A program made the translations under genes and the position numbers. A stretch of DNA of 64,000 nt, from NCBI RefSeq assembly GCF_963082655.1, contig NC_081555.1, positions 149,025,116-149,089,115 on the forward strand. Direction: 5' to 3'. A model generated the notes under the pieces. The model made no database searches. It saw only the letters and a program-made list of their open reading frames with translations, and had not been told where the DNA came from. Positions 54,713-64,000 of this stretch are shown piece after piece; positions within the stretch are counted from its first letter, which is position 1, and each line of letters begins with the position of its first letter. This DNA is from Stomoxys calcitrans. Its lineage: Eukaryota; Arthropoda; Insecta; Diptera; Muscidae.

Positions 54713-55622
54713 TTTATTTATTATCCGATTTCGCTGAAATTTGAGACAGTGAGTTGTTTGAGGTGCTTCAACATCCTTCGTTTATTTGGCTCAGATCGGT
54801 TTAGATTTGGATATAGCTGCCATATAGACCGATCCTCCGATTTAGGGTCTTAGGCCCATAAAAGTAACATTTATCATCCGATTTTGCTAAAATTTGAGAC
54901 AGTGAGTTGTGTTAGGCCATTCGATATTTTTCGTCAATTTGTCTCAGATCGGTCCAGATTTGGATATAGCTGTCATATAGACCGATCGTCCGATTTAACG
55001 TCTTAGGCCCATAAAAGCCACATTTATTATCCGATTTTGTTGAAATTCGGGACAGTGAATAGTCTTAGGCCTCTCGATATTTTTCTCGAATTTGGCCCAG
55101 ATCGGTTCAGATTTGAATATAGCTGCCATATAGACCGAACTCTCAATTTAAGGTTTTGGGTCCATAAAAGGCGCATTTGTTGTCCGATGTCGCCGAAATT
55201 TGGGACTGTGAGTTAAGTTAACCCCCTTGACATACTTCTGGAATTTGGCACAGGTCGGTCCAGATTTGTATATATCTGCAATGTAGAACGATATCTCGAT
55301 TGAAAGTCTTGGGCCCATAAATGCGCATTTATAATCCGATTTCACTGAAATTTGACACAGTGCCTTATGTTCGGCTTTTCGACATCCGTGCCGTATATGG
55401 TTCAGATCGGTTTGTTTTTACATATAGCTACTAAAAAGACCAATATTTTGTTATACACAATTGAACAATGACTTGTACTTTTTAGTATTTGGTCCAAATC
55501 GGAACATATTTCGATATAGCTGCTATGGGATCGTATTTTGACGAAAGGTGGTTTACATATATACCCGAGTTGGTGGGTATCCAAAGTTCGGCCCGGCCGA
55601 ACTTAACGCCCTTTTACTTGTT
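54713..55622 (+). mobile_element. DINE-A element, 3' half
   Basis: Five to six A units (CATATAGACCGATCCTCCG) run into an unbroken 3' region ATATTTTGTTATACACAATT ... GAGTTGGTGGGTATCC. A perfect hairpin AAGTTCGGCC/GGCCGAACTT and CCCTTTTACTTGTT follow. The 5' head is absent. Confidence 0.9.
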
Positions 55623-55659
55623 GATTCTACGGAACGAACAAAAAAACCGAGTCGCATAT

Positions 55660-56075
55660 AGTCATGATGGGTTATATGGCCATTTAATCGGTTTTTGGGG
55701 GGTAGGGTGAACCCCTATAATCGGTACTCTTTTGATTTTTGGCGGTGTTTTTTGGGTAAAGGGGTATGGTTGGCCCCCTTCCGAAATCAACAAATTATAA
55801 AGCCTATTTTTCCTTCCTGCCCATATCCGCAATCTACTCCCAAATACCTTTCATTTGAGTCCCATATTGTCATGATCGTCCAAAGAACCTATTTTAGGGC
55901 GTTTTGGGGCTGGGGCGGCCCGCCAGTTCTCGGACCCAATTTTTAATTTCAATTTAATTCTCAAATTCGTATTCTACTCTTGAATACCTTTCATTTGAGT
56001 CCCATATTGTCCCGATCGGTCCACTTTTGATTTTGGGTAGTACTTTTGAGGTAAGGGGGAGGGTCCGCTCCACTT
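55660..56075 (-). mobile_element. Helitron-H internal fragment
   Basis: ACTCCCAAATACCTTTCATT, TGAGTCCCATATTGTCATGA and GGGGCTGGGGCGGCCCGCC are the reverse complement of Helitron-H units. Two to three units, no termini. Confidence 0.82.
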
Positions 56076-57505
56076 CCAGACCAACCTACACAATCTGACA
56101 GCATCAATCGGACAGCAGAAGTTTGCCCCTGTTCCTTAATTTTTATCGGCAAATATGCCATTTGCATTTCCAAGTAGTGGTGAAGGCTATAAAAACGGAT
56201 AGCTCCAAATATCAAGAAAATTGTTTTTGTTCCTATTACTTCAGTCAGTATAAACAAAAATCGCCATGATTTAAAACTTTTTCCGGTGTATGTACATTTG
56301 TCACATCGCTAATGCAAATCATTCAGTTGACATCAACATGAACATTTAAGTCATCACTTATTGCAAACGTTTCGATATCATCACTCTTTTTATATCATCT
56401 TCATTAGTTGCGGTGAAATTCACATGAAAGCAAACCCAGATTAGGCAGTCACATTTGCAAATCCATCGAAGTACAGACACTTGACCATTCATTAAGACAG
56501 CTAAAGCTGAGTTTTGAAGACTTTCCAATGAACGAAAATCGCTCCCTTTGTCATAGCCTGTTATAATTCACTAGTTCCAATGCTGTCTTCAATTCCCCAT
56601 TTCAATACTGAAATGAGTGAATATATCCTTTCGCCTATCCTCGTGTTAGCGTTGACAGGTGAAAATGTAGTTGTCTCAGCGATTGGTTGATGCACCCAAA
56701 TATGCTCATTGACGTTGTGCAAAACGATTTATTGACTCTTTGATTGTGTAAACGCAGTTTTGATGGTTAACTAATTTTGCCGTTCTTTTTTTTTTTGTTC
56801 AACGTCGTTTTAGGCTTGGGGATTATTATCATGGTTTTGAGGTTTTCAGTAGAATGCCTCTCAAAGAGTTTTTATTATTAGATGGCAATGTGCGTGGAGT
56901 TTTGAAACCAATGCAATTAGATTTGTGCAACTGGGATTTTTAAGTTAGATGGGAAAATTTAGTTTCGTTCGGTTAGTACGATATTGCATAAAATTTAATG
57001 AATGAATTTAAAAAGCCAGAGAGAAGCGTGTATACAGATTTCCCTTCATTCACCGACAGCATGAAAGATCTCCCAGCCTTGTTGGAGATGAGCGTCAGCA
57101 TGGACTGTGTGGCACGCCATCACTGTACAATGTACCTATGGTCTAGTGGACTTTCTGTACAGTTCAAAGAATCAGAAACACGAAGCGCCCATTAAGATTT
57201 TTTTTGCTTCCATACTAATCGTCCCACCCTACTGTACATATTAGCTTCAAACGTTGTATCTGGGAAGTCCCCAGAAATTAAGACCAACATTTGTATGACG
57301 TTTTCCTACTTTACTCGTAAATATCTTTCATTTGAATTCAATATTGTCTTAATGGACCTTCACATTTATAGTTGTCCTGACATAATTGGACTGAGCTTTT
57401 AACGTAGAATTCATATCGATTACAGTTTTGTGTTAGGTTAATTGGATAGACCACCTTAAAGGTGAGTTCCCTCGGAAGCCAGTATTACCTTTTGTGATAC
57501 CTTAG
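56076..57505. other. Mostly unassigned unique DNA
   Basis: AGAAGTTTGCCCCTGTTCCT at 56118-56137 resembles the SINE 3' body, and 57308-57355 (ATCTTTCATTTGAATTCAAT) a Helitron-H unit. Otherwise nothing was recognised. A 65-codon frame at 56998-57195 has no motif. Confidence 0.5.
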
Positions 57506-59690
57506 AAAAACAAGTAAATGGGCATTAAGTTCGGCCGGGCCGAGCTTTGGATACCCACCACCTGGGGTATATATGTAAACCGCATTTCGTTACAATCCGG
57601 TAAAAATTGGATAACTTAACCACCCAAATTCGACATGGACATTGAGTGGTCTAATATATATGCTCAGAAAAACTCACTGTTTTAAATTTCATCGAAATCG
57701 GGTAATAAATAAAGCTTTTATTGGCTTCAGACCCTTTATCGGGAGATCGGTCTATATGGCAGCAATATCTTAATATAGTCCGATCTAAACCATATTTAGG
57801 TCAGATGTTGGGAGGCTTAAAATAACCCACTATTTTAAATTTCAGCGAATTCGGGTATTAAATGAAACTTTTATGGGCTTCAGACCCTTTATCGGGAGAT
57901 CGGTCTATATGGCAGCTATATCTAAATAAAGTCCTATCGGTACCATATTTGAATAGGATATTGAGAGGCTTAAAACTGCGGACTATTTCAAATTTCAGCG
58001 AAATCGGATAATATATAAAGCTTTTATGGCCTTGAGACCCTTCATCGGGAGATCGGTGTATATGACCGCTATATCTATATATAGTCCGATCTGAACCATA
58101 TTTACATCAAATGTTGGGAGGCTTAAAATAACCTACTGTTTTAAATTTCAGCGAAATCGGATAAGAAATAAAGGTTTTACGGCCTTCAGACAGCTATATC
58201 TAAATATGGACCGATCTGCATCATGTTTAGGTCAGTTGTTCGGAAGCCTTAAACTACTCACTGTTTCAAATTTCTGTAAAATCGGATGAAAAATAAATTT
58301 TTTATGGCCATTAGACCCTTTATCGGAAGATCGGTCTATATGGAAGCTATATCTTAATATAGTCCGATCCGCACCATATTTAGGACAGAAGTCGGGAGGC
58401 TTAAAATAACCCACTGTTGCAAATTTCAGCGAAATCGGGTAATAAATAAAGCTTTTATGGCCTTCAGACCCTTTATCGAGAGATCGGTGTATATGACAGC
58501 TATATCTAAATATAGTCCGATCTAAGCCATATTTACATCAGATGTCGGATGCTCAAAGTAACCTACTGTTTTAAATTTCAGCGAAATTGAGTAATAAATA
58601 AAGCTTTTATGGTCTTCAGACCCTTTATCGGGAGATCGGTTTATATGGTAGCTAAATCTAAATATAGTCCTATCGGTACCATATTTGGATCGGATATTGA
58701 GAGACTTAAAACTGCGAACTATTCCAAATTTTAGCGAAATCGGATAAAAAATAAAACTTTTATGGCTACAGACCCTATATCAGGAGATCGGTCTATATGG
58801 CAGCTATGTCTTAATATAGTCCGATCTGCATCATATTTAGGTCAGATTTTGGGAGGCTTAAAATAACCCACTGTTTTAAATTTCAGCGAAATCGGGTAAT
58901 AAATAAACCTTTTGTGAGCTTCAGACCCTTTATCGGGATATCAGTCTATATGGTAGCTATATCTAAATATAGTCCGATCTGAACCATATTTAAGTCAGTT
59001 GTCGGGAAGATTTAAACTACTCACTGTTTAAAATTTCAGCGAAATCGGGTAATAATTAAAGCTTTTATGAGCTTTAGACCCTTATCGGGATATCGGTCTA
59101 TATGGCAGCTATATCTAAATATGATCCGATCTAATCCATATATAGGTTAGATGTCGGGAGGCTTAAAATAACCCATTTTTGCAAATTTCAGCGAAATCGG
59201 GTAATAAATAAAGCTTTTATGGTTTTCAGACCCTTTATCGGGAGATCGGTCTATATGGTAGACATGTCTAAATATGGACCGATTTGAACCATATTTGGGT
59301 CAGTTGGGAAGCCTTAAACTACTCACTGTTTCAAATTTCAGCAAAATCGGATGAAAAATAAAGTTTTTATGGGCATTAGATCCTTTATCGGAAAATCGGT
59401 CGATATAGCAGCTATATCCAAATATGGTCCTATTTGGCCCGTTCAAGAACCACACCAGCGTGCATCAAAAAGACGTATCTGTGCAAAATTTCAGCTCAAT
59501 ATCTCAATTTTTGAAGCAAACGGACGGACGGACTGACGGACAGACACTCGGACATCGTTTAATCGTCTTAGAATTTTACGACGATCCGAAATATATATAC
59601 TTTGTAGGGTCGGAAATGGATATTTCAATGTGTTGCAAAAGGAATGACTAAATGAGTATACCCCCTATCCTACGGTGGTGGGTATAAAAA
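57506..59690 (-). mobile_element. DINE-C element, complete (2.2 kb)
   Basis: The 3' hairpin is at 57528-57550 (AAGTTCGGCC/GGCCGAGCTT). About eleven C units follow (GATCGGTCTATATGGCAGC, AATATAGTCCGATCTG), then a (GTCC/GTCA) tract near 59520-59552, core, (TA)n near 59590, and the 5' end TACGGTGGTGGGTATAAAAA at 59671-59690. Together with 11236-13449 it defines subfamily C. Confidence 0.94.
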
Positions 59691-59832
59691 GATGTGAACA
59701 TGAGGAAGGTAAAGAAAATGTATGTGTCTCTAGACATAAAGACGCTTATTCGACATGGAGGAGCACCGATCCACCTGTAACTATGTTTTTACTCGCTGTG
59801 GGTTAATAAGTGTACATGCATTTACTTGAGCT

Positions 59833-60134
59833 TTAGCATGTCCGCCTATGACCCTGAACGCCTGGGTTCTAATCCTGGCGACCCCATCTGAAAAAAATTT
59901 TCAGCGATGGTTTTCCCCTCCTAATGCTGGCAACAATTGTGAGGTACTACGCAATGTAAAACTTCTCTCCAAAGAGGTGTCGCACTGCGGCACGCCGTTC
60001 GGACTCGGCTATAAAAGGAGGCCCCTTATCATTGAGCTTAAACTTGAATCGGACTGCACTCATTGATAGGTGAGAAGTTTGTCCCTGTTCCTTAGTGAAA
60101 TGTTCATGGGCAAACTTGCAATTTTTGCATTTAC
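59833..60134 (+). mobile_element. tRNA-derived SINE, nearly complete
   Basis: The A-box region is truncated (starts AGCATGTCCGCCTATGA). A good B-box GGTTCTAATCC lies at 59865-59875. Then the body TTTCAGCGATGGTTTTCCCC, TCTCCAAAGAGGTGTCGCAC, GCGGCACGCCGTTCGGACTC and ATCATTGAGCTTAAACTTG follow, with CCCTGTTCCTTAGTGAAATG and a tail near 60134. Comparison with 39031-39343 defines the family. Confidence 0.9.
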
Positions 60135-60227
60135 TTGACCGCGTGATTCCCATCTCAATTTAATAGCGTCCCACATGGGATTCATATACGCAGACATCCC
60201 ATCTTGTATACGTATCTGAGAAATCCG

Positions 60228-60567
60228 CCTAGAAATAGGTTTGCAAGATTTATCAGATCGGGGAAAACCGCCTTCCCAAGATCGAAAGCCTATACCACTG
60301 ATGAACAGAGCAAATACTCTTTACTTCATCCTCATGACAGCTTTTACGGTAATTACTAATCGGGTTCTACATGTGCGCCATAATAGGGGCTATTCCTCCT
60401 AGAAATAGGTTTGCAAGATTTATCAGATCGAGGAAAACCGCCTTCCCAAGACGGAAAACCTATGCCCCCGTAGTCCCAGATATAAACAAACCAAGTAATC
60501 TTCACTTCATCCTCATGAAACCTTTTACGGTAAGCGGGTTTAGCATGAGCGCCGTAATAGGGGCTAT
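60228..60567 (+). repeat. Tandem duplication, two 170-bp copies
   Basis: CCTAGAAATAGGTTTGCAAG starts at 60228 and again at 60398. Both copies continue through TTTATCAGATCG, GAAAACCGCCTTCCCAAGA, CTTCATCCTCATGA and GCGCC(A/G)TAATAGGGGC. Sequence identity is clearly high but not complete. A 67-codon frame in the second copy is closed by stops in the first. The parent sequence was not recognised. Confidence 0.88.
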
Positions 60568-60980
60568 CGAGTAGTATCAGCTTAAACTTAAATATGTGAG
60601 AAGTTTTTCCCTGTTCCTGAAAGAAATGTTCAAGGGCACATGGGCATATGAAAAAGTGCTCAGTGACCTCTCATGAAACACCAGCATCTAATTCATTCGA
60701 CGATAGGCCAGAGTATGCAGAGTCAATTCAGCAGCCATGTGTAGATTTACCTGCTCCAACCCGAGCTCTTCATGGCATATTCGCTCGTTCTCTCATTATC
60801 CGCAATACCATCGAGTCTGGGAACACAAGTCATCGTTATATCACAAGCCCGAAATTCATTTAGGAATTCGAAACATTTCGCAACGTACTTTGACCTCACT
60901 GTCCCTCAATTCAAAGCCATGAGCTCCGCCATTCTATCCAAAAAAATCCTACATGTCGAAAGCGATAATTCCCTTCTCAG
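60568..60980. other. Unassigned DNA with a SINE tail remnant
   Basis: 60576-60640 holds CTTAAACTTAAATATGTGAG and CCCTGTTCCTGAAAGAAATG, a worn SINE 3' body. The rest contains overlapping small open frames with no motif. Confidence 0.5.
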
Positions 60981-61242
60981 TTTTTATATCATACATCCCT
61001 ATTGTGGTATAGGGTATTATAACTTGGGGCATTTGTTTGTAACACCCAAAACGAAGAAAGCTAGACCCATTGATAAATATACCGATTGACTCAGATGCGT
61101 TTCCTGAATTGACTTATCTAGGTCTGTCTGTCTGTCAAATTTACGCAAATTTTGGTTTCGACGACTTGGCCTGCATATCCAATATGGTGTGGAGTATCAA
61201 AAGGTCGGTTTCAGCCGACTTGAGCCCGTCCTTACTTGTTTT
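60981..61242 (+). mobile_element. Short DINE-II copy: both ends, almost no central repeats
   Basis: The 5' end TTTTTATATCATACATCCCT with GTGGTATAGGGTATTATAAC, a (GTCT)n of four units at 61121-61137, then only ~60 bp before the 3' end. The 3' end is GGTGTGGAGTATC, a hairpin GTCGG-TTTCAG-CCGAC and CCGTCCTTACTTGTTTTG. At 262 bp it shows the minimal terminal blocks. Confidence 0.88.
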
Positions 61243-62182
61243 GTTTATAGATGTGATAATGGCACAGAATTCTGCCTTAAACTCAGCGACATATCGATAT
61301 CGAGTATTTCGGAGTAGTCCTTTAAACATATTCGCCGATTTCATCTTGGAGACACCTGGCCTGGGTCCAATCTAACTTAAATACAGCAGATCGATCTAAT
61401 CTCGATTCGGTTTCGGTGCCAGACAGTCAGAGACATTCTTCAGTCTCAGTTTGAATAGCCATACCCGTCTTCCTTCAGCATGTCAAGCTTCATCAGCTTG
61501 AGCTTAACCTTAGTTTCGAACATAATCTCAAAAAACAGCATAGCTTTCATACTTGACTGAGGTGTGGATCTCAAGACTACCGTGTTTGAAACGCAGGCCA
61601 GTTTCTACTCCTTTTCCAATTTCCTTGTACGAGTCTTCCAGTCTTCCTATCAACAGCCTTCCGTCGTACCATAACCCATACGTCAGCACTTATCTAACAG
61701 TGGATGTATACATCCAGTTAGTCATCTCTGGGTTAACTCCCCACTTCCTACCGGACATACTTCAGCAGAAAACGTAGGGGCATAGGGTTTTTCGGTTTCT
61801 TCCTTCAGTGTTCATTATTCCAGACCCTTTCTAATCGAGAACAACGCCGAGGTAATTTGTCTGCTTTGACAACTGCAGAGTATTTTCATTTAAAGACAAG
61901 ATTCTACAATCCTATCTTTATATCTCCGAGCATAGAGCTGTAGCTCCGTCTCGAAAATTGTCCCCTCAATATTCAGGAATGACGCCATAGTGTACTCCTT
62001 AAGTTGGAGATACGTCTCAAACTCGTGTACCATTTCGGCCCAGGTATTTCGTCTCATTTGGCAACTACAAATTGATTACGTTTACAAACAGCAGTTTACA
62101 GTCCTGTCCTTATATCTCCGAGGTCAGAACTTCAGCTCTATCTTTACAATTGGCCCCTCGATTTTCGGGAAGGATGCCATGA
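61243..62182 (-). pseudogene. Decayed non-LTR retrotransposon RT/RNase H with duplicated RT segment
   Basis: On the minus strand a block matching the family pattern NPxKTELvLFtRRYK...LS..KYLG occurs twice, ~189 bp apart. In the first (62182 down to ~62040) the reading is KIELKF-stop-PRRYKDR then ETKYLGR. In the second (61993 down to ~61855) it is ETELQLYARRYKDRIVESCL then TNYLGVVLD. Then follow SGRKWGVNPEMTNWMYTSTV and LTYGLWYDGRLL (61660-61760), VETGLRFKHGSLEIHT (start of RNase H, TDGSK lost) and FKAEFCAIITSINKTSKDGL (61230-61310). Stops and shifts are frequent. It is similar in plan to the element at 51974-53745. Confidence 0.75.
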
Positions 62183-62807
62183 TATGGGTCTTGACTTCTT
62201 GAGCCTCTAGAGGGCGCAATTCTCATTCGATTCGAATGAAATTTTGCACGACGTGTTATATTATGATATCCAACAATTGTACCAAGTATGGTTCAAATGG
62301 ATCCATAACCTGATATAGCTGCCATTTAAACCAATCTTCGGTCTTGACTTCTTGAGCCTCTAGAGGGCGCAATTCTTATCCGATTGGAATGAATGTGCTA
62401 AGTTAGGTTCAAACCGGTCAATAACCTGATATATCTGCCATATAAACCGATCTGAAATCTTGACTTCTTGAGCCTCTAGAAGTCGCAATTATTATTCGAT
62501 TTGTCTGAAATTTTGTACCACGGATCCTCTCATGACCATCAATACACGTGTTTATTGTGGTCTGAATCGGTCTATAGCCTGATACAGCTCCCATATAAAT
62601 CGATCTCTCTATTTACTTCTTGAGCCGCCAAAGGGCGCAATTCTTATTCGAATTGGCTGACATTTTGCTCAGTCATAATTTAATTGTGGTCCGAACCGGA
62701 CCATATCTTGATATCGCTCTAATAGCAGAGCAAATTTTTTCTTTTATCCTTTCTTTGCCGGGTATATAAGATTCGGCCCGGCCGAACTTAGCACGCTTTT
62801 ACTTGTT
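62183..62807 (+). mobile_element. DINE-B element, 3' half
   Basis: About four B units (CTTGAGCCTCTAGAGGGCGC) and a good 3' end, TATATAAGATTCGGCCCGGC with CGAACTTAGCACGCTTTTAC and TTGTT. The 5' head is absent. It starts inside the retrotransposon remnant. Confidence 0.88.
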
Positions 62808-62938
62808 TATAATCTTTTCTAGTTTCTACTTATAAAGAGAAACCGAGCAAAGAACTTCACAAACGCCGTCAATGGTAGAGGGTATTTAAGTTTAGGCCCG
62901 GCCGAACATAGTACGATTTTATTTGTTACAAAGCCAGA
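62808..62938 (+). mobile_element. Second DINE-B 3' end in tandem
   Basis: AAAGAGAAACCGAGCAAAGA, AATGGTAGAGGGTATTTAAG, GGCCCGGCCGAACATAG and GATTTTATTTGTT repeat the DINE-B 3' end right after a complete one. This is the same arrangement as at 22181-22327. Confidence 0.83.
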
Positions 62939-63189
62939 CTTTTTGACGTGGAAACCAAGCTTGTGCAATAAACGCTTGTCACGGATCGTCTATATTATTG
63001 GCTTCTTCCATCCTTCCAAGCAATAGGCCCTGAAAACAGCCTAACTTCAAATTCAAGGTCTTTCATAGAAGCCTCAAGAGTATCCAGTAATGTGTACACA
63101 CAGCAAAAGCACCTCACTACTATGACTACACCAGTCCCTCGAGTCAGCGACAACAATTGATCGAGGCACAGGTGCCTGAAGTCAAAAGG

Positions 63190-63985
63190 TCAACATATAA
63201 CGCAGGAGCGGATTATACGAAATTTCAGCCAAATCAGTTGAAAATTAGGCTTGTAAATGATGAAGAAGCCAAATCTGGATATTGCCTTATATGGGGGATA
63301 TATCTGTTTATTGACCGATTCGAATCATACTTGGCATGGATAGTCATAACTCAAGACTTTGTTCCAAATTTCAGCCAAATCGGATGATAATTGAGGCTCC
63401 TAAGGTCTCAAGAAGCCAAATACGGGGATCGGTTAATATGGGGGTCACATCAGTTTATAGGCCGACCAGGATCTTACTAAGCATGGATGTTGGAAGATAT
63501 AACGCATGTGTTTGTTCCCAATTACAGTCAAATCGGGTGAGAATTGGGGCTTTTAGGAACTCAAGACTTAAAAATCGGGAATCAGATCATACTCAGATCA
63601 AACAAGTCTTTGTTCCAAATTTCAGCCAAAACGCATGAAAATTGAAGCTCCCAGGGACTCACGAAGTCAATTCATGAGATCGGTTAATTTAGAGCTATAT
63701 CCAAATCTGAACAGATATGACCCATTTGAAATCGGGAGATTGGTTAATATGGGGCTTTATCCAAATCTGAACCGATATGACCCATTTGCAATACCCAACG
63801 ACCTTCATCAATAGGAAGCATCTGTGCAAAATTTCAAACGGCTCTCTTTACGCGTTCGACCGCTTTCGTGATATCGACAGACGGACGGACATGGCAAGAT
63901 CGACTCAGAATGTTGAGACGATCCAGAATATATATACTTTATGGGGTCGCAGATCAAACCTATGGTGGTGGATATAAAGACATTT
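63190..63985 (-). mobile_element. DINE-D element, 5' portion
   Basis: Units with TTCAGCCAAATCGGATGA, GGGGATCGGTTAATATGGGG and CTCAAGAAG. Then GACAGACGGACGGACATGG (63878-63896), core, (TA)n, and a shortened 5' end CTATGGTGGTGGATATAAAG at 63959-63978. It may continue beyond the window on neither side; the 3' hairpin is not seen. Confidence 0.85.
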
Positions 63986-64000
63986 CCTTATAAATCGGCA

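Noticed and set aside
59865..59875. A functional tRNA gene, suggested by a good B box
   Set aside because: No cloverleaf arms or acceptor stem could be drawn, and the sequence continues into a body shared with other SINE copies.

Overview
This window is non-genic, transposon-dense eukaryotic DNA. The repeat families point to a higher fly (Brachycera), probably a calyptrate or muscid. The main evidence is DINE-1/INE-1 (mini-me)-type elements carrying a (TA)n tract, then a core TTCTTGATC...CGATCTAG, then (GTCY)n. Others are a cecropia/mellifera-like mariner with short TA-flanked deletion derivatives, RNase H-bearing non-LTR retrotransposons ending in TAACC-type tails, and a tRNA-derived SINE. 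The species is inferred, not shown. No intact host gene, tRNA, rRNA or CRISPR array could be supported. Every long open frame is a microsatellite, an in-register tandem repeat, an N-run or a decayed transposon.

Naming used here. DINE-A, B, C and D are subfamilies of one DINE-1-like (non-autonomous Helentron) group. The 5' end is TATACCCACCACC-like, followed by (TA)n, core and (GTCY)n. The middle is tandem 153-bp units. The 3' end is GGTGGTGGGTAT, then a hairpin with 10-bp arms AAGTTCGGCC/GGCCGAACTT, then a CTTTTTACTTGTT-like end. DINE-II is a divergent relative with 152-bp units. 'Helitron-H' is a separate classical Helitron-like family (5' A/TC, 3' CTAG/T) with ~130-bp internal units.

Layout. 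0-5 kb: DINE-A end, decayed non-LTR reverse transcriptase, a perfect 1.65-kb GTATTA array, two DINE pieces. 5.8-13.8 kb: DINE-B, a 2.9-kb Helitron-H, DINE-A/C arrays. 13.9-17.5 kb: MITE, unique DNA, DINE-B split by a mariner with a broken transposase. 17.5-22.3 kb: a nested stack of DINE-A/C/B and two MITEs. 24.4-31.9 kb: DINE-B/A, an assembly gap of 200 N, a MITE split by a full DINE-A, an RTE-like endonuclease fragment and a SINE. 31.9-34.2 kb: a 2.28-kb (GTCC/ATCC)n array. 35-41 kb: a decayed DDE transposase, a head-out DINE composite, an intact SINE with target-site duplication, DINE-II. 42.7-51 kb: Helitron-H and long DINE-B and DINE-A copies. 52-63 kb: two decayed RNase H-type non-LTR elements, a MITE, DINE-A/C/B/D and SINE copies.

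The most striking signals are: the 152/153-bp unit length kept across several diverged DINE subfamilies; two kilobase-scale simple arrays, the second in a (GTCC) orientation opposite to the DINE body it abuts; repeated inverted DINE pairs with lost 5' heads; doubled DINE 3' ends; and a datable nested insertion (DINE inside a mariner MITE).
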